DNA of 64,000 bases from Flaviflagellibacter deserti (GTDB taxonomy: Bacteria; Pseudomonadota; Alphaproteobacteria; Rhizobiales; Methylopilaceae): contig NZ_JBHSJF010000008.1 in the NCBI RefSeq assembly GCF_042652085.1, positions 434,001-498,000 of the forward strand. Reading direction: 5' to 3'. Positions 53,171 to 61,790 of the stretch are shown here, one piece after another. The position numbers and the translations under genes were made by a program. Below the pieces are notes generated by a model that worked only from the letters and a program-made list of their open reading frames with translations, was not told where the DNA came from and searched no databases. Within the stretch, counting starts at the first letter, position 1; each line of letters begins with the position of its first letter.

Positions 53171-54085
53171 TCAGCGGGTCAGCGACAGCTCCCCCGGCAT
53201 GCCGCGCAGGACGCGGCCGGGAGCGACGGTCAGGATCATGATCAGAAGGGTCAGCGCGTAGGGCGCGGCATAGAACAGGTAATAGCCTTGGGTGATGCCG
53301 ACGGTTTGGAGTGACGGGCCGAGTGCGCCGGCCGCGCCGAACAGGAGCGCCGCCGCCGCGCAGGCGAGCGGGTTCCAGCGGGCGAAGACGACGAGCGCGA
53401 CCGCGACGAGCCCTTGGCCGGAGGAGAGGCCCTCGTTCCAGCTGCCCGGATAGGACAGCGACAGGAACGAGCCGCCGACGCCCGCGAGCGCGCTGCCGAT
53501 CGTCGTCGCGATCACGCGCACCCGGTCGATGGGCAGGCCCATCGCCTTCGCGGCATCGGAGGAATCCCCGACGATGCGGACGACGAGGCCAGTACGTGTG
53601 TTCTTGAACGCCCAGGTCATCACGAAGGCTACGAGAAGGCCGATGAAGAAGAGCGGGCTGACGTCGAGCGCGCTGCGGATCTGCGGCGCGTCGGACCAGA
53701 AGCCGAGCGGGATGACGGGAAGTTGCGGCGCCGAAGGCTGTATGTACGGCTTGCCGAAGAAGAAGGCGATGCCCGTGCCGGCCAGCATGACGGCGATGCC
53801 CATGGCCACGTCGTTGACGCGGGCGAGGCTGCAGACGAGACCGTGCAGGAGGCCGAGGCCGCCGCCCGCGACGAGCGCGGCGAGAACGCCGATCCAGGCG
53901 CTGCCGGTTTCATAGGATGCTGCGTAGCCGGTCATGGCGCCGAGGACGAGCGCGCCCTCATTGCCGAGATTGATGCGCCCCGATTTCTCAGTGAGGCACT
54001 CGCCGAGGCTGACGAACAGGAACGGCGTCGAGACGCGGAGAGCGCCCGCGATCAGCGCGACGAGGACCATGCCGACATTGTCCAT
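53171..54085 (-). CDS. BMP/nucleoside-type ABC importer permease (YufQ-like)
   Basis: 304 residues from ATG 54085 (longer frames overlap the upstream permease). About eight membrane helices. Family marks: 'ATPFLF'-type start (here 'VSTPFLFVSLGECLTEKSGRINLGNEGALVLGA'), 'ARVNDVAMGIAVMLAGTG' and 'GDSSDAAKAMGLPIDRVRV'. BPD_transp_2 class, as in nucleoside and ribose-type importers. Start overlaps the stop of permease 1. Confidence 0.93.
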   Translation of the reverse strand: MDNVGMVLVALIAGALRVSTPFLFVSLGECLTEKSGRINLGNEGALVLGAMTGYAASYETGSAWIGVLAALVAGGGLGLLHGLVCSLARVNDVAMGIAVMLAGTGIAFFFGKPYIQPSAPQLPVIPLGFWSDAPQIRSALDVSPLFFIGLLVAFVMTWAFKNTRTGLVVRIVGDSSDAAKAMGLPIDRVRVIATTIGSALAGVGGSFLSLSYPGSWNEGLSSGQGLVAVALVVFARWNPLACAAAALLFGAAGALGPSLQTVGITQGYYLFYAAPYALTLLIMILTVAPGRVLRGMPGELSLTR

Positions 54086-55206
54086 CAGGCGGTCCCCCTC
54101 GGCTGGAACCAGCGGAAGCGGCCATAGATCGTCTCGCTGGCGAGGATCGAGACGAAGATGAAGCCCTGCAGCACCAGCACGGTCGCGTCCGGAAGTCCGA
54201 GGCGGCGCTGGACGAGTCCGCCGGCCGCCGAGATGCCGCCGAGCAGGATCGCCATCGGGATCGCGCCGAGCGGAGACTGGCGCGCGAGAAAGGCGATGAG
54301 GATGCCGGCATAACCGTATCCTGCCGCGAGCGAGGCATTCGCGGAGCCGTGCACGGCCGCGACCTCGATCATGCCGGCAAGACCGGCGCACGCTCCGCCG
54401 AGCGCGCAGGCGATGACGATCAGGCGGTTGGCGGGCAGGCCCTGCAGCAGTGCGGTGCGCAGGTTTCCGCCAGTGACGCGCCAAGCGAAGCCGAAGCTCG
54501 TGCGCTGGATGACGATCCAGAACCCAATACAGGCGACGAGTCCAAGGACGAGGCCCGGATGAATATTCATGCCCGGAAGAGAGCCGAGCATGTTGGCCTC
54601 GCCGATCGGCAGGGTCGACGGCTTGTTGAGACTGGCGGGGTCGCGCAGCGGGCCTTCGACGAGATGGTTGAAAACGGCCAGCGCGATATAGGCGAGCAGG
54701 AGAGAGGCGATGGTCTCGTTGATGCCGCGATAGGCGCGGAGCCAGCCGGTCAGGCCGATCCAGAACGCGCCGACGAGCGCTCCGGACACGGCCATTGCGA
54801 GGATGACGAGCGGCGGGAACAGAGCAGACAGGGAAGCTCCGATCACCGCCGCCGCCAGCCCCCCAAGCACGACCGCGCCTTCGCCCCCGATGACCACGAG
54901 GCCGAGTTGTGCAGGCAGGGCGACGCAGAGAGCGGTGAGGAGAAGCGGCGCGGCGCGCTGCAGGGTGTTCTGGAACGAGAACCAGCTACCGAAAGCGCCG
55001 CGCCAGACAAGGCTCGCGAAGTCGAGCGGCGAGGTGCCGAGGAAGACGAGGAAGATCGCGAAGCCTGTGGCGGCGATGAGAAGTGCCGCGACGGGAACGA
55101 GCAATTGCTCGAGAAGCCGCCGGAACGGATAGCCCCAGTCGCCGGCGGGCTGTTTCGGTTGGGCGGTCGCCTTTGATGCCGCCTCGCTCGACATCGCGAT
55201 CGTCAT
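54085..55206 (-). CDS. BMP/nucleoside-type ABC importer permease (YufP-like)
   Basis: 373 residues with an N-terminal cytoplasmic stretch and nine to ten membrane helices. Seen: 'LQRAAPLLLTALCVALPAQLGLVVIGGEGAVVLGGL', 'GINETIASLLLAYIALAVFN' and 'GYGYAGILIAFLARQSPLGAIPMAIL', all typical of the BPD_transp_2 nucleoside-importer permease. Pairs with the next permease. The binding-protein gene ends three bases before its start. Confidence 0.93.
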   Translation of the reverse strand: MTIAMSSEAASKATAQPKQPAGDWGYPFRRLLEQLLVPVAALLIAATGFAIFLVFLGTSPLDFASLVWRGAFGSWFSFQNTLQRAAPLLLTALCVALPAQLGLVVIGGEGAVVLGGLAAAVIGASLSALFPPLVILAMAVSGALVGAFWIGLTGWLRAYRGINETIASLLLAYIALAVFNHLVEGPLRDPASLNKPSTLPIGEANMLGSLPGMNIHPGLVLGLVACIGFWIVIQRTSFGFAWRVTGGNLRTALLQGLPANRLIVIACALGGACAGLAGMIEVAAVHGSANASLAAGYGYAGILIAFLARQSPLGAIPMAILLGGISAAGGLVQRRLGLPDATVLVLQGFIFVSILASETIYGRFRWFQPRGTA

Positions 55207-55209
55207 GGC

Positions 55210-56337
55210 TCAGCCGATCGCGCCGATGATGCCTTCGACGAGGTAGTCCGTGCTCTCGAGCTCGATTGCCGTCTCGGGATAGGACTTGCCGGCCGGGATG
55301 ACCTCCTTGCCGATATTGGACTTCAGCGGTCCCTTGAACACCGCATAGTCCGGGCTCTTGATCATCTCGGCCTTGACCGAGTCCGCCTGCTTGCGAGCCT
55401 CTTCCGAGACGGCGGGACCGTATGCGGACGTCTTGACGAACCCGTCGGACAGTCCGCCACGAACGAAGTTCGGCAATGGCTTGCCGGCCTGTGCCTCGGT
55501 GACGAATGCTTCGTAGACCTTCGACCAGTTCCACTCCGCGCCGGTGAGATAGCCCTTCGGCGCGAGCTTGGACTGGTCGGCGTGATAACCGGTGCAGAAG
55601 ATGCCACGGCGCTCCGCGGTCTCCATGATGACCTTCGGGCCGTCTACATGGCAGGTGATGACGTCGACGCCCTGGTCGGCGAGGCTGTTGGTGGCCTCCG
55701 CCTCCTTGACGGGGAGGGACCAGTCGCCGGTGAAGATGACTTGGGTCGTGATGGTCGGGTCGACCGACTTCGCGCCGAGCGCGAACGAATTCACGTTGAT
55801 TAAAACCTGCGGGATCGGCTTCGCGGCGATGAAGCCGAGCTTCTTCGTCTTCGATGTGTGCGCGGCGACGATGCCGGAGAGGTACTGCGCGCGGCCGATA
55901 TAGCCGAAATAGGAACCGGTGTTCTTCGGATGCTTGCCCTCGGTCCAGAGGCCGCCGCAATGACGGAACTGCACGTCCGGATATTTCGCCGCGACCTTCA
56001 GCATATGCGGGTCGAAATAGCCGAAGCTGGTCGGGAAGATGAGCGACGCGCCATCGAGCTCGATCATCGATTCCATGGTCTTCTGGACGTCGAGCGTCTC
56101 GGGGACCTTCTCCTCTTCCAGTACGGTGACGCCGGGGATCTTCTTGATGATCGTGGCGCCCTCGGCATGGGCTTGGTTGTAGCCGTAGTCGTCTTTCGGC
56201 CCGACATAGATGAAGCCGACGACCAGATCCTTGGCGAAAGCCGGCCGCGATGTCCCCAGGCCGGTCGTGGCCACGGCCGTTCCGGCGGCCATACCCTGCA
56301 GAAGCGTACGACGGGAGACAAGGTGCTGGTCACGCAT
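55210..56337 (-). CDS. BMP-family ABC importer substrate-binding protein, Tat signal
   Basis: 375 residues from ATG 56337 (GGAG nine bases upstream). Twin-arginine signal 'SRRTLLQGMAAGTAV', cleaved after 'RPAFA' (about residue 29). The mature part is a BMP/PnrA-like binding protein: 'GFIYVGPKDDYGYNQAHAEG', 'IFPTSFGYFDPHMLKVA', 'GVDVITCHVDGPKVIMETAE' and 'GYHADQSKLAPKGYLTGAEW'. The ligand could be a nucleoside, nucleobase or, from context, biuret or another ureide. First gene of the seven-gene minus-strand operon; divergent from LysR. Confidence 0.93.
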   Translation of the reverse strand: MRDQHLVSRRTLLQGMAAGTAVATTGLGTSRPAFAKDLVVGFIYVGPKDDYGYNQAHAEGATIIKKIPGVTVLEEEKVPETLDVQKTMESMIELDGASLIFPTSFGYFDPHMLKVAAKYPDVQFRHCGGLWTEGKHPKNTGSYFGYIGRAQYLSGIVAAHTSKTKKLGFIAAKPIPQVLINVNSFALGAKSVDPTITTQVIFTGDWSLPVKEAEATNSLADQGVDVITCHVDGPKVIMETAERRGIFCTGYHADQSKLAPKGYLTGAEWNWSKVYEAFVTEAQAGKPLPNFVRGGLSDGFVKTSAYGPAVSEEARKQADSVKAEMIKSPDYAVFKGPLKSNIGKEVIPAGKSYPETAIELESTDYLVEGIIGAIG

Positions 56338-56426
56338 CGGCTGCAACTCCGGTCCAGGCGGCATCAGGTGACGGAGACGCTAACGGCGTTCGTGCTGCAA
56401 TCCAGTGCTTCTTTTCGAGCGCGGTG

Positions 56427-56441
56427 TTGCCTAAACTGCAA
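56427..56441. promoter_or_regulatory. LysR-type binding box (T-N11-A)
   Basis: TTGC-CTAAACT-GCAA is a 15-base dyad with T-N11-A spacing in the 118-bp gap between the divergent BMP operon and the LysR gene, 15 bases before the LysR start. This is where an autoregulatory LysR site is expected. Confidence 0.6.
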
Positions 56442-56455
56442 CAGGGTTCGGTTCG

Positions 56456-57352
56456 ATGAAGCATCTCAGGACGCTCGAATACATTCTTGGCGTGGCGCGC
56501 TCCGGCTCGATCCGCAAGGCTGCCGAGCAGCTCAACATCACGCCGTCCGCGTTGACGCGGCAAGTGCAGGATTTCGAGCTTGAGCTCGGCGGGCCCATCT
56601 TCGAGCGGCTGCCGCAGGGCATGCGGCTGAACGCGGCTGGCGAACTGCTGGTCCGGCACATCCAGACGCAGGTGTCGGATTTCGAGCGTTTCCGCTCGCA
56701 GATGGCCGACCTTTCCGGCGTGCGGCGCGGTCACGTCACCGTCGCTTGCAGCCAGGCCTTTGTCGATCATGTGCTGCCGCAGGAGATCGATGCCTATCGG
56801 ACGCAATTCCCGCTCGTCTCGTTCTATGTGCAAGTGCGCGACCACGCCCAGGGCGTCGGCGCGCTGACGAGCTTCGAGGCCGACTTGGCATTGCTGCTGG
56901 AGCCGCCGCCCTCGCCGGACATGGACGTGCTGTTCAGCGCCCACCAGCCGCTTTGCGCGCTGATGCGAAGCAATCATCCTTTGGCCGCGCAGGGCCCGGT
57001 CCGCCTGCGCGATTGCCTGAACCATCCGCTCGGCATGCCCGACCGCTCGCTCGCCGTCCGTCACAGCCTGGATGCCGCGTTCGCCCGGATGCGGCTGACA
57101 CCGAACATCGCGCTGGAATCGAGCTCGCTCGAACTGCTGCGCATCTACACGCTGCAGGAGCACATCGTCTCCTTCCAGGTCTCGATCGGCATCCCGGCCG
57201 GTATTCCGGATCTAGTGCTTCGCCCGATCGACGAAAGGGACATCGCGCCGATCCAGGTCATCCTCGCGCAATTGCGCGGACGGACATTGCCGATCGCCTC
57301 CGCGAAGTTCGCCGACCAGCTTTCGCGAAGTCTGGCTGGCTTCGAAGGCTAG
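56456..57352 (+). CDS. LysR family transcriptional regulator
   Basis: 298 residues. N-terminal winged helix-turn-helix (about 1-60): 'LRTLEYILGVARSGSIRKAAEQLNIT' region with 'SALTRQVQDFELELG'. The C-terminal effector domain (about 90-295) is a periplasmic-binding-type fold ('GHVTVACSQAFVDHVLP', 'DLALLLEPPP'). Divergent from the BMP importer/biuret hydrolase operon, so it most likely activates that operon in response to its substrate. Its stop overlaps the convergent FecR-domain gene by a few bases. Confidence 0.92.
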   Translation: MKHLRTLEYILGVARSGSIRKAAEQLNITPSALTRQVQDFELELGGPIFERLPQGMRLNAAGELLVRHIQTQVSDFERFRSQMADLSGVRRGHVTVACSQAFVDHVLPQEIDAYRTQFPLVSFYVQVRDHAQGVGALTSFEADLALLLEPPPSPDMDVLFSAHQPLCALMRSNHPLAAQGPVRLRDCLNHPLGMPDRSLAVRHSLDAAFARMRLTPNIALESSSLELLRIYTLQEHIVSFQVSIGIPAGIPDLVLRPIDERDIAPIQVILAQLRGRTLPIASAKFADQLSRSLAGFEG

Positions 57353-58788
57353 TGGCCGGCGACGCCCGTTCCAAGTAGCGCGCCCGTGCCTGTTCCTATC
57401 TGGAGAGAATGCGTCGCCCCGGTGATGAGATTTGCGGGGTTGCCGATGAGATCCGCCGCAGCGCGGCAATCAGCGGCGAGGCATCCCGTGGACGAGGTTG
57501 AGCCACCGCCATTGCCCTGGAAAGTGAAAAAGCCCGGATTGGTCGTTGGAGAGAGTCTGTCGGTAAAGGAGATTGAATCACCGTTCAGGGAACGGCTCGC
57601 CGCATTGATGTTGTCGAACGTTACATCGACCTGCGGTCCGGAAAGGTCCGGCGTCACAGTCAGCCGAAAATCATAGCTACCCATCTGGTTCCGACCTTCC
57701 GCGCCGTACACGTTGATCGACTGATTTGCGCCAAACCGGTCTCGCGTCCCCGCATCATAGAGAACGGCTCCGGTCTGGCTGAAGGTGACCGTGTCTCCCA
57801 GATGGGCGGCCATCTCATAGGTGCCGATTTCCAGGCCGATATTGTTGGTCACGCCCGATCCTTGGAGTAGCGGAGGCGGCTCGGCGACTTCCTGATCGAC
57901 CTGGCTCTGGTCCTGGATCGCCGTCGTCTTCAGTTTCGACAGATTTTCGGACGAGAGCGCCGCCGATTTTCCCTCGACGTCGCTTTGGCCGCTCGCATCC
58001 GCGGCCCTCTGGCCGATGCGGGTCGAATTTTGCGAGCCCGAGGCCGTGCTGTGCCCCTGGATGTTCTGGTTGAAGAGGCGTTCCACCTCCGGACTGATCC
58101 GCATCGGCTGCAGCGGCTGCGCGTTCTGGCTCGGGACGAACGTCACGAAGCCGTTCCGGGAGATCGTCACCGAGCCTTGGCCGTTGCCGACCTGCATGCC
58201 GCCTTCGCGGTCGATCGTGTTGCGGTCGTTGCCCGGACCGCGCAGCAGGATGAAGGTGGCGGTGTCAGGATCGGCCTTCGAGACGTCATAGCCCTGAGCC
58301 TTCGCCAATTGAATCGCGGCCAGGCCTACGAGGACGTCCGCCGTCGTGCCGCGGATGCCGATGGTCGAGGAGGGGGTCTTCAGGTTGATGTTCTGCGGCT
58401 GGTTCTTTGCCGCGAAGCCGGAGACGTAACGCAACGCGCCCTTGGTCACGGTCGCCGCGAGGGCTCCGGTGCCGGCGTTGGGGTCGTAGACGAAGTTGTC
58501 GAGCGTGATCTGGCAGTCGGCGCCGATGGTGAAGGTGGTCTCGTCGCGCAGCAGGACCTGCATGCCGGAATTGGCCTGGCTGCTAACCCTGTCGCCCGTG
58601 AACATCGTATCCCCGGCCCGGGCGTCGTAGGTGCGCGCCGAACTCTGCACGCCGACCCTGCCGCGCACGGCGGCGGAGACGCCGATCTCGGGAGCGGCCG
58701 TCGCCGTCGCTCCACCTGTGAAGACGGCTGCGCCTGCGACGAGAGAGGTGAGCAGGAAGCGGACCGGGAAGATACGTTGCTGGATCAC
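57349..58788 (-). CDS. FecR-domain exported protein
   Basis: 479 residues with a signal peptide (cleaved near 'TATAAPE', about residue 33). A FecR domain occupies about residues 40-150: 'GRVGVQSSARTYDARAGDTMFTGDRV', 'SGMQVLLRDETTFTIGADCQITLDNFVYDP' and 'TPSSTIGIRGTTADV'. The rest is low-similarity, Gln/Ser-rich, with a beta-rich C-terminal module ('SYDFRLTVTPDLSGPQVDVTFDNI'). There is no membrane anchor of the sigma-regulator kind and no ECF sigma gene nearby, so it is probably an envelope/surface protein. The outer-membrane gene upstream is its likely operon partner. Confidence 0.8.
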   Translation of the reverse strand: MIQQRIFPVRFLLTSLVAGAAVFTGGATATAAPEIGVSAAVRGRVGVQSSARTYDARAGDTMFTGDRVSSQANSGMQVLLRDETTFTIGADCQITLDNFVYDPNAGTGALAATVTKGALRYVSGFAAKNQPQNINLKTPSSTIGIRGTTADVLVGLAAIQLAKAQGYDVSKADPDTATFILLRGPGNDRNTIDREGGMQVGNGQGSVTISRNGFVTFVPSQNAQPLQPMRISPEVERLFNQNIQGHSTASGSQNSTRIGQRAADASGQSDVEGKSAALSSENLSKLKTTAIQDQSQVDQEVAEPPPLLQGSGVTNNIGLEIGTYEMAAHLGDTVTFSQTGAVLYDAGTRDRFGANQSINVYGAEGRNQMGSYDFRLTVTPDLSGPQVDVTFDNINAASRSLNGDSISFTDRLSPTTNPGFFTFQGNGGGSTSSTGCLAADCRAAADLIGNPANLITGATHSLQIGTGTGALLGTGVAGH

Positions 58789-58797
58789 GTCGCGCTC

Positions 58798-60108
58798 CTA
58801 GAAGGCAAACCGCTGGACGAGAAGAATCTCGCCGCCGATGTTTTCGTATTCGAAATTCGGGATGTTCGAGTCCTGCAAGACGTATTCGACGGAAGGCTGG
58901 AACACGACCCGGCCCACGAAGGGTTGCAGATCCACGCCGGCCCATCCCGCCAGGGTTCCGAGCGGCACGCCATATGTGGCCTTGGCCGCGAGGTAATCGT
59001 CCTCACGGGTGATGGTTGGCGAGTACACCGGGTCGGGGGCGTCGAATTGGAAGTTGGCGTAGATCACGCGCCCGGCGACGAACTGGCCCTTCGGCAGGAG
59101 ATATTGGGCGCGGGCCTCCAGCTCTAGCCCGTCATAGGCGTACTGCTCGACCTCCGCCGCCTTGTCCATGAAGCGGGCGGCGAAGAGCGTCTGGAACCTG
59201 TCGCTGCCGTCGAAGATGAAGCCGCCGCCGAACTTCAGCCGTTCGCCTGTCCGCATCTCCGATCCGGGGCTTAGTTCCGTCTCGTCGTACCATTGCATGA
59301 CGCCGTCGAAGTCCGAGAACACCTTCAGCCGGTCGCTGACGCCGGTCAGGACGCGGATATTGCCGCCGGCCTCGCGCTGGAACATGTCGTGCTCCTGGGC
59401 ATAGCCGCCTACGCGCGCCGTCGTCTGGATGTTGAAACGGCCGAGAACGACATCGAAGCCGGTCTGGATGCGCGCGTAGGAGAGGGTGTACTCGGTCAGG
59501 TCGGCCTGCTCGATCGTCCCGAGATCGGCGCTGAAATAGATCCGCCGGAATGTCTGGCTGTCGAGATCGTGCTCTCCGTAAACGCTCGCGCTGACCACGC
59601 CCGCCGCATCCGGCTCCGGATCGCCCGGCATGTCGACTGGAACGCCGAACAGAAGGCCGTCCGAGGAAGCGGGATCGAAATTCCGGTTGGAATCGTAACG
59701 TCCGCCGACCGCGATCGTGGCGCCGAACCGCGTGGGATCCATGCGCTGCCCGACGGCTTCGTCGTAGCTCGCGAGTTCGTCGAGGAGACCTTCCGGAAGG
59801 TTTCGCCGTTTGAGGACCTCGACCTCCCGTTTCGCGCCGACCATATCGTCGAGCCTGAAGAGCACCGCGACATAGAGGAGCCGAACCTGGTCGGCTTCGG
59901 GCTGAACGAGCAGGACACGCTCCAGTTGTGCCGCGGCAGAGTTGAGGCGGCCGGCGCGGATCAGATGGTCGACATAGAGGATCGTCAGATTGAGGTCGTT
60001 TGGGGAACGAAGGACGTCCGCATAGGTTGGCGGGCTCGCCGGCTGCTGGGCCGAGGCGAACGAGACTGACGCCAGCAAAACGCAACAGATGACTGGCACA
60101 GTCCGCAT
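58798..60108 (-). CDS. Outer-membrane TPR/beta-barrel protein
   Basis: About 436 residues: signal peptide (cleaved after 'FASA', about residue 20), a short TPR-like helical part (about 25-125, 'LNLTILYVDHLIRAGRLNSAAAQLERVL'), then a beta-rich C-terminal region of alternating strands ending in 'LLVQRFAF', a terminal Phe as in outer-membrane barrels. This layout resembles surface-lipoprotein assembly modifier-type or PgaA-like proteins. GGGGGG upstream supports start 60108. Operon with the FecR-domain gene; the pair may form an export or adhesion unit. Confidence 0.75.
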   Translation of the reverse strand: MRTVPVICCVLLASVSFASAQQPASPPTYADVLRSPNDLNLTILYVDHLIRAGRLNSAAAQLERVLLVQPEADQVRLLYVAVLFRLDDMVGAKREVEVLKRRNLPEGLLDELASYDEAVGQRMDPTRFGATIAVGGRYDSNRNFDPASSDGLLFGVPVDMPGDPEPDAAGVVSASVYGEHDLDSQTFRRIYFSADLGTIEQADLTEYTLSYARIQTGFDVVLGRFNIQTTARVGGYAQEHDMFQREAGGNIRVLTGVSDRLKVFSDFDGVMQWYDETELSPGSEMRTGERLKFGGGFIFDGSDRFQTLFAARFMDKAAEVEQYAYDGLELEARAQYLLPKGQFVAGRVIYANFQFDAPDPVYSPTITREDDYLAAKATYGVPLGTLAGWAGVDLQPFVGRVVFQPSVEYVLQDSNIPNFEYENIGGEILLVQRFAF

Positions 60109-60317
60109 CGCGCCCCCCACGAGCAGATACCGCATCTCAGGGTAGTGGGTATTAACGACTTGTCAATAATGCCGGTTTGTGCATTCCGCAGGCCTGATTC
60201 GTGGCTCGTATCGGCGCCGTTCGGTCGTCCCTACAAATTGGTGCGCCGGCAGGCCGCGATCCTTTCGCCACCATCTCCGCGGCGCTAGCATCCCGGACCT
60301 GTGGGAGAGGGTTTCCA

Positions 60318-61583
60318 ATGGCGCATCAGTCCATTTTCGGCGGGCCGGTTTTCGATATGGCACGTCAGCAGTTCGAGAGCGTGGCAGACATCCTCGAAAT
60401 CCCAGATCATGAGCGAGGGCGGCTGCTCTATCCCAAGCGCGCGATGGTGGTCACTTGCCCGATCATCCGAGATGACGGGCAGGTCGCGGTCTTCGAGGGC
60501 TATCGCGTCCAGCACCATCTGACGCTCGGCCCGACCAAGGGCGGGACGCGGTTCGCGCCGAACGTGGATATCGGCGAGGTCGCGGCGCTGGCAGTCTGGA
60601 TGAGCTGGAAATGCGCTTTGGCGGGGCTCCCTTATGGCGGCGCCAAGGGCGGCATTGCAGTCGATCCTCGACTGCTCTCTCGCCGCGAGCTCGAAATCCT
60701 GTCACGCCGCTACATGCAGGAGATGATCCCCTTTGTCGGCCCGCATACCGACGTGATGGCGCCGGATCTCGGCACCAACGAGCAGGTGATGGCGTGGTTC
60801 ATGGACACCTATTCCATGTATCAGGGCCGCACGGTCACCGAGATCGTGACCGGCAAGCCGGTGTCGACCGGCGGCACGCTCGGCCGGCGCGACGCGACCG
60901 GTAACGGCGTGGCGCATCTGATCGGCCGGGCCATGCTCGAGATGGGGATGGACCCTCGCCATGCGACCGCGATCATTCAGGGCTTTGGCAATGTCGGTTC
61001 GGTCAGCGCCACGACGCTCGACCGGCAAGGGGTGACGATCACCGGCATCAGCGATCGCACGATAGCGCTCTACGATCCGAAGGGCTTCGATGTCGAGAAG
61101 GCGGCTGAATATGTCGCCGAGCACGGCGTGCTCAAGGGCTTCGCCGACCAGGCGGAGATCTCACCGGACGATCTCTTGATCCAGCCCTGCGATATCCTGG
61201 TCCCGGCAGCGGTTGAGCAGGTGATCACCGGCAAGAATGCGGGTCTCATCAAGTGCCGGATCCTGGCCGAGGCCGCCAACGGCCCGACGACGCCGGAGGC
61301 GGATGCGATCCTCGCGCAGCGGCCGGACGTTTTCGTCATCCCAGACATTCTCTGCAATGCCGGCGGCGTCATCGTCTCCTACTTCGAATGGGTGCAGGAC
61401 CTGCAGCAGTTGTTCTGGAACGAGGACGAGGTATTGGAGCGGCTCTACCAGATCATGGACCGTGGCTTCGACGAGGTGAGGCGGCTCGCGGCGCGGAAGG
61501 GGATTTCGAACCGCAACGCGGCCTTGTCGGTCGGCGTCGAACGAGTGCGCAACGCCAAGAATACGCGCGGCCTTTTCCCGTAG
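60318..61583 (+). CDS. Glu/Leu/Phe/Val dehydrogenase (glutamate dehydrogenase)
   Basis: 421 residues. Reversible oxidative deamination of glutamate, linking ammonia assimilation or release to 2-oxoglutarate. Seen: 'RVQHHLTLGPTKGGTRF' and 'MSWKCALAGLPYGGAKGGI' with catalytic lysines, 'MAPDLGTNEQVMAWFMDTYS' and the NAD(P) motif 'IIQGFGNVGS'. Length and sequence fit the small hexameric class. ATG 60318 has GGAGAGG upstream; upstream in-frame codons are unlikely. It could use ammonia released by the catabolic region, but it is also a common core gene. Confidence 0.93.
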   Translation: MAHQSIFGGPVFDMARQQFESVADILEIPDHERGRLLYPKRAMVVTCPIIRDDGQVAVFEGYRVQHHLTLGPTKGGTRFAPNVDIGEVAALAVWMSWKCALAGLPYGGAKGGIAVDPRLLSRRELEILSRRYMQEMIPFVGPHTDVMAPDLGTNEQVMAWFMDTYSMYQGRTVTEIVTGKPVSTGGTLGRRDATGNGVAHLIGRAMLEMGMDPRHATAIIQGFGNVGSVSATTLDRQGVTITGISDRTIALYDPKGFDVEKAAEYVAEHGVLKGFADQAEISPDDLLIQPCDILVPAAVEQVITGKNAGLIKCRILAEAANGPTTPEADAILAQRPDVFVIPDILCNAGGVIVSYFEWVQDLQQLFWNEDEVLERLYQIMDRGFDEVRRLAARKGISNRNAALSVGVERVRNAKNTRGLFP

Positions 61584-61755
61584 CCGCAACTCGCCTTGCA
61601 ATTTGCGACGCATTTCGCGGGAACGTCATCTGCATGCCACCAGATGTGCGCCGCTCTCGGCTGCGGCCACGAGATATCGCGCCGCTCCGTCTGGCAAAGC
61701 CCTTGCTGTACTGGGCACGCCCGGCAGTCAGGTATTGCGTCGCCGGAGAAATTTC

Positions 61756-61790
61756 AGCGGGAGAGCCAAGGCTCTCCCGCTTTCATTTCA
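61756..61790. terminator. Terminator hairpin between the convergent gdh and HPF genes
   Basis: AGCGGGAGAGCC (61756-61767) pairs perfectly with GGCTCTCCCGCT (61770-61781) around a 2-base AA centre, followed by TTCATTTC on the plus strand. The GAAATTTC on the other side gives a weaker run for minus-strand transcripts. Probably serves both genes. Confidence 0.75.

Noticed and set aside
29413..57352. Integrative element with attachment sites at tRNA-Thr
   Set aside because: No integrase, mobilisation gene or second copy of the tRNA end was seen; only the adjacency is reported.
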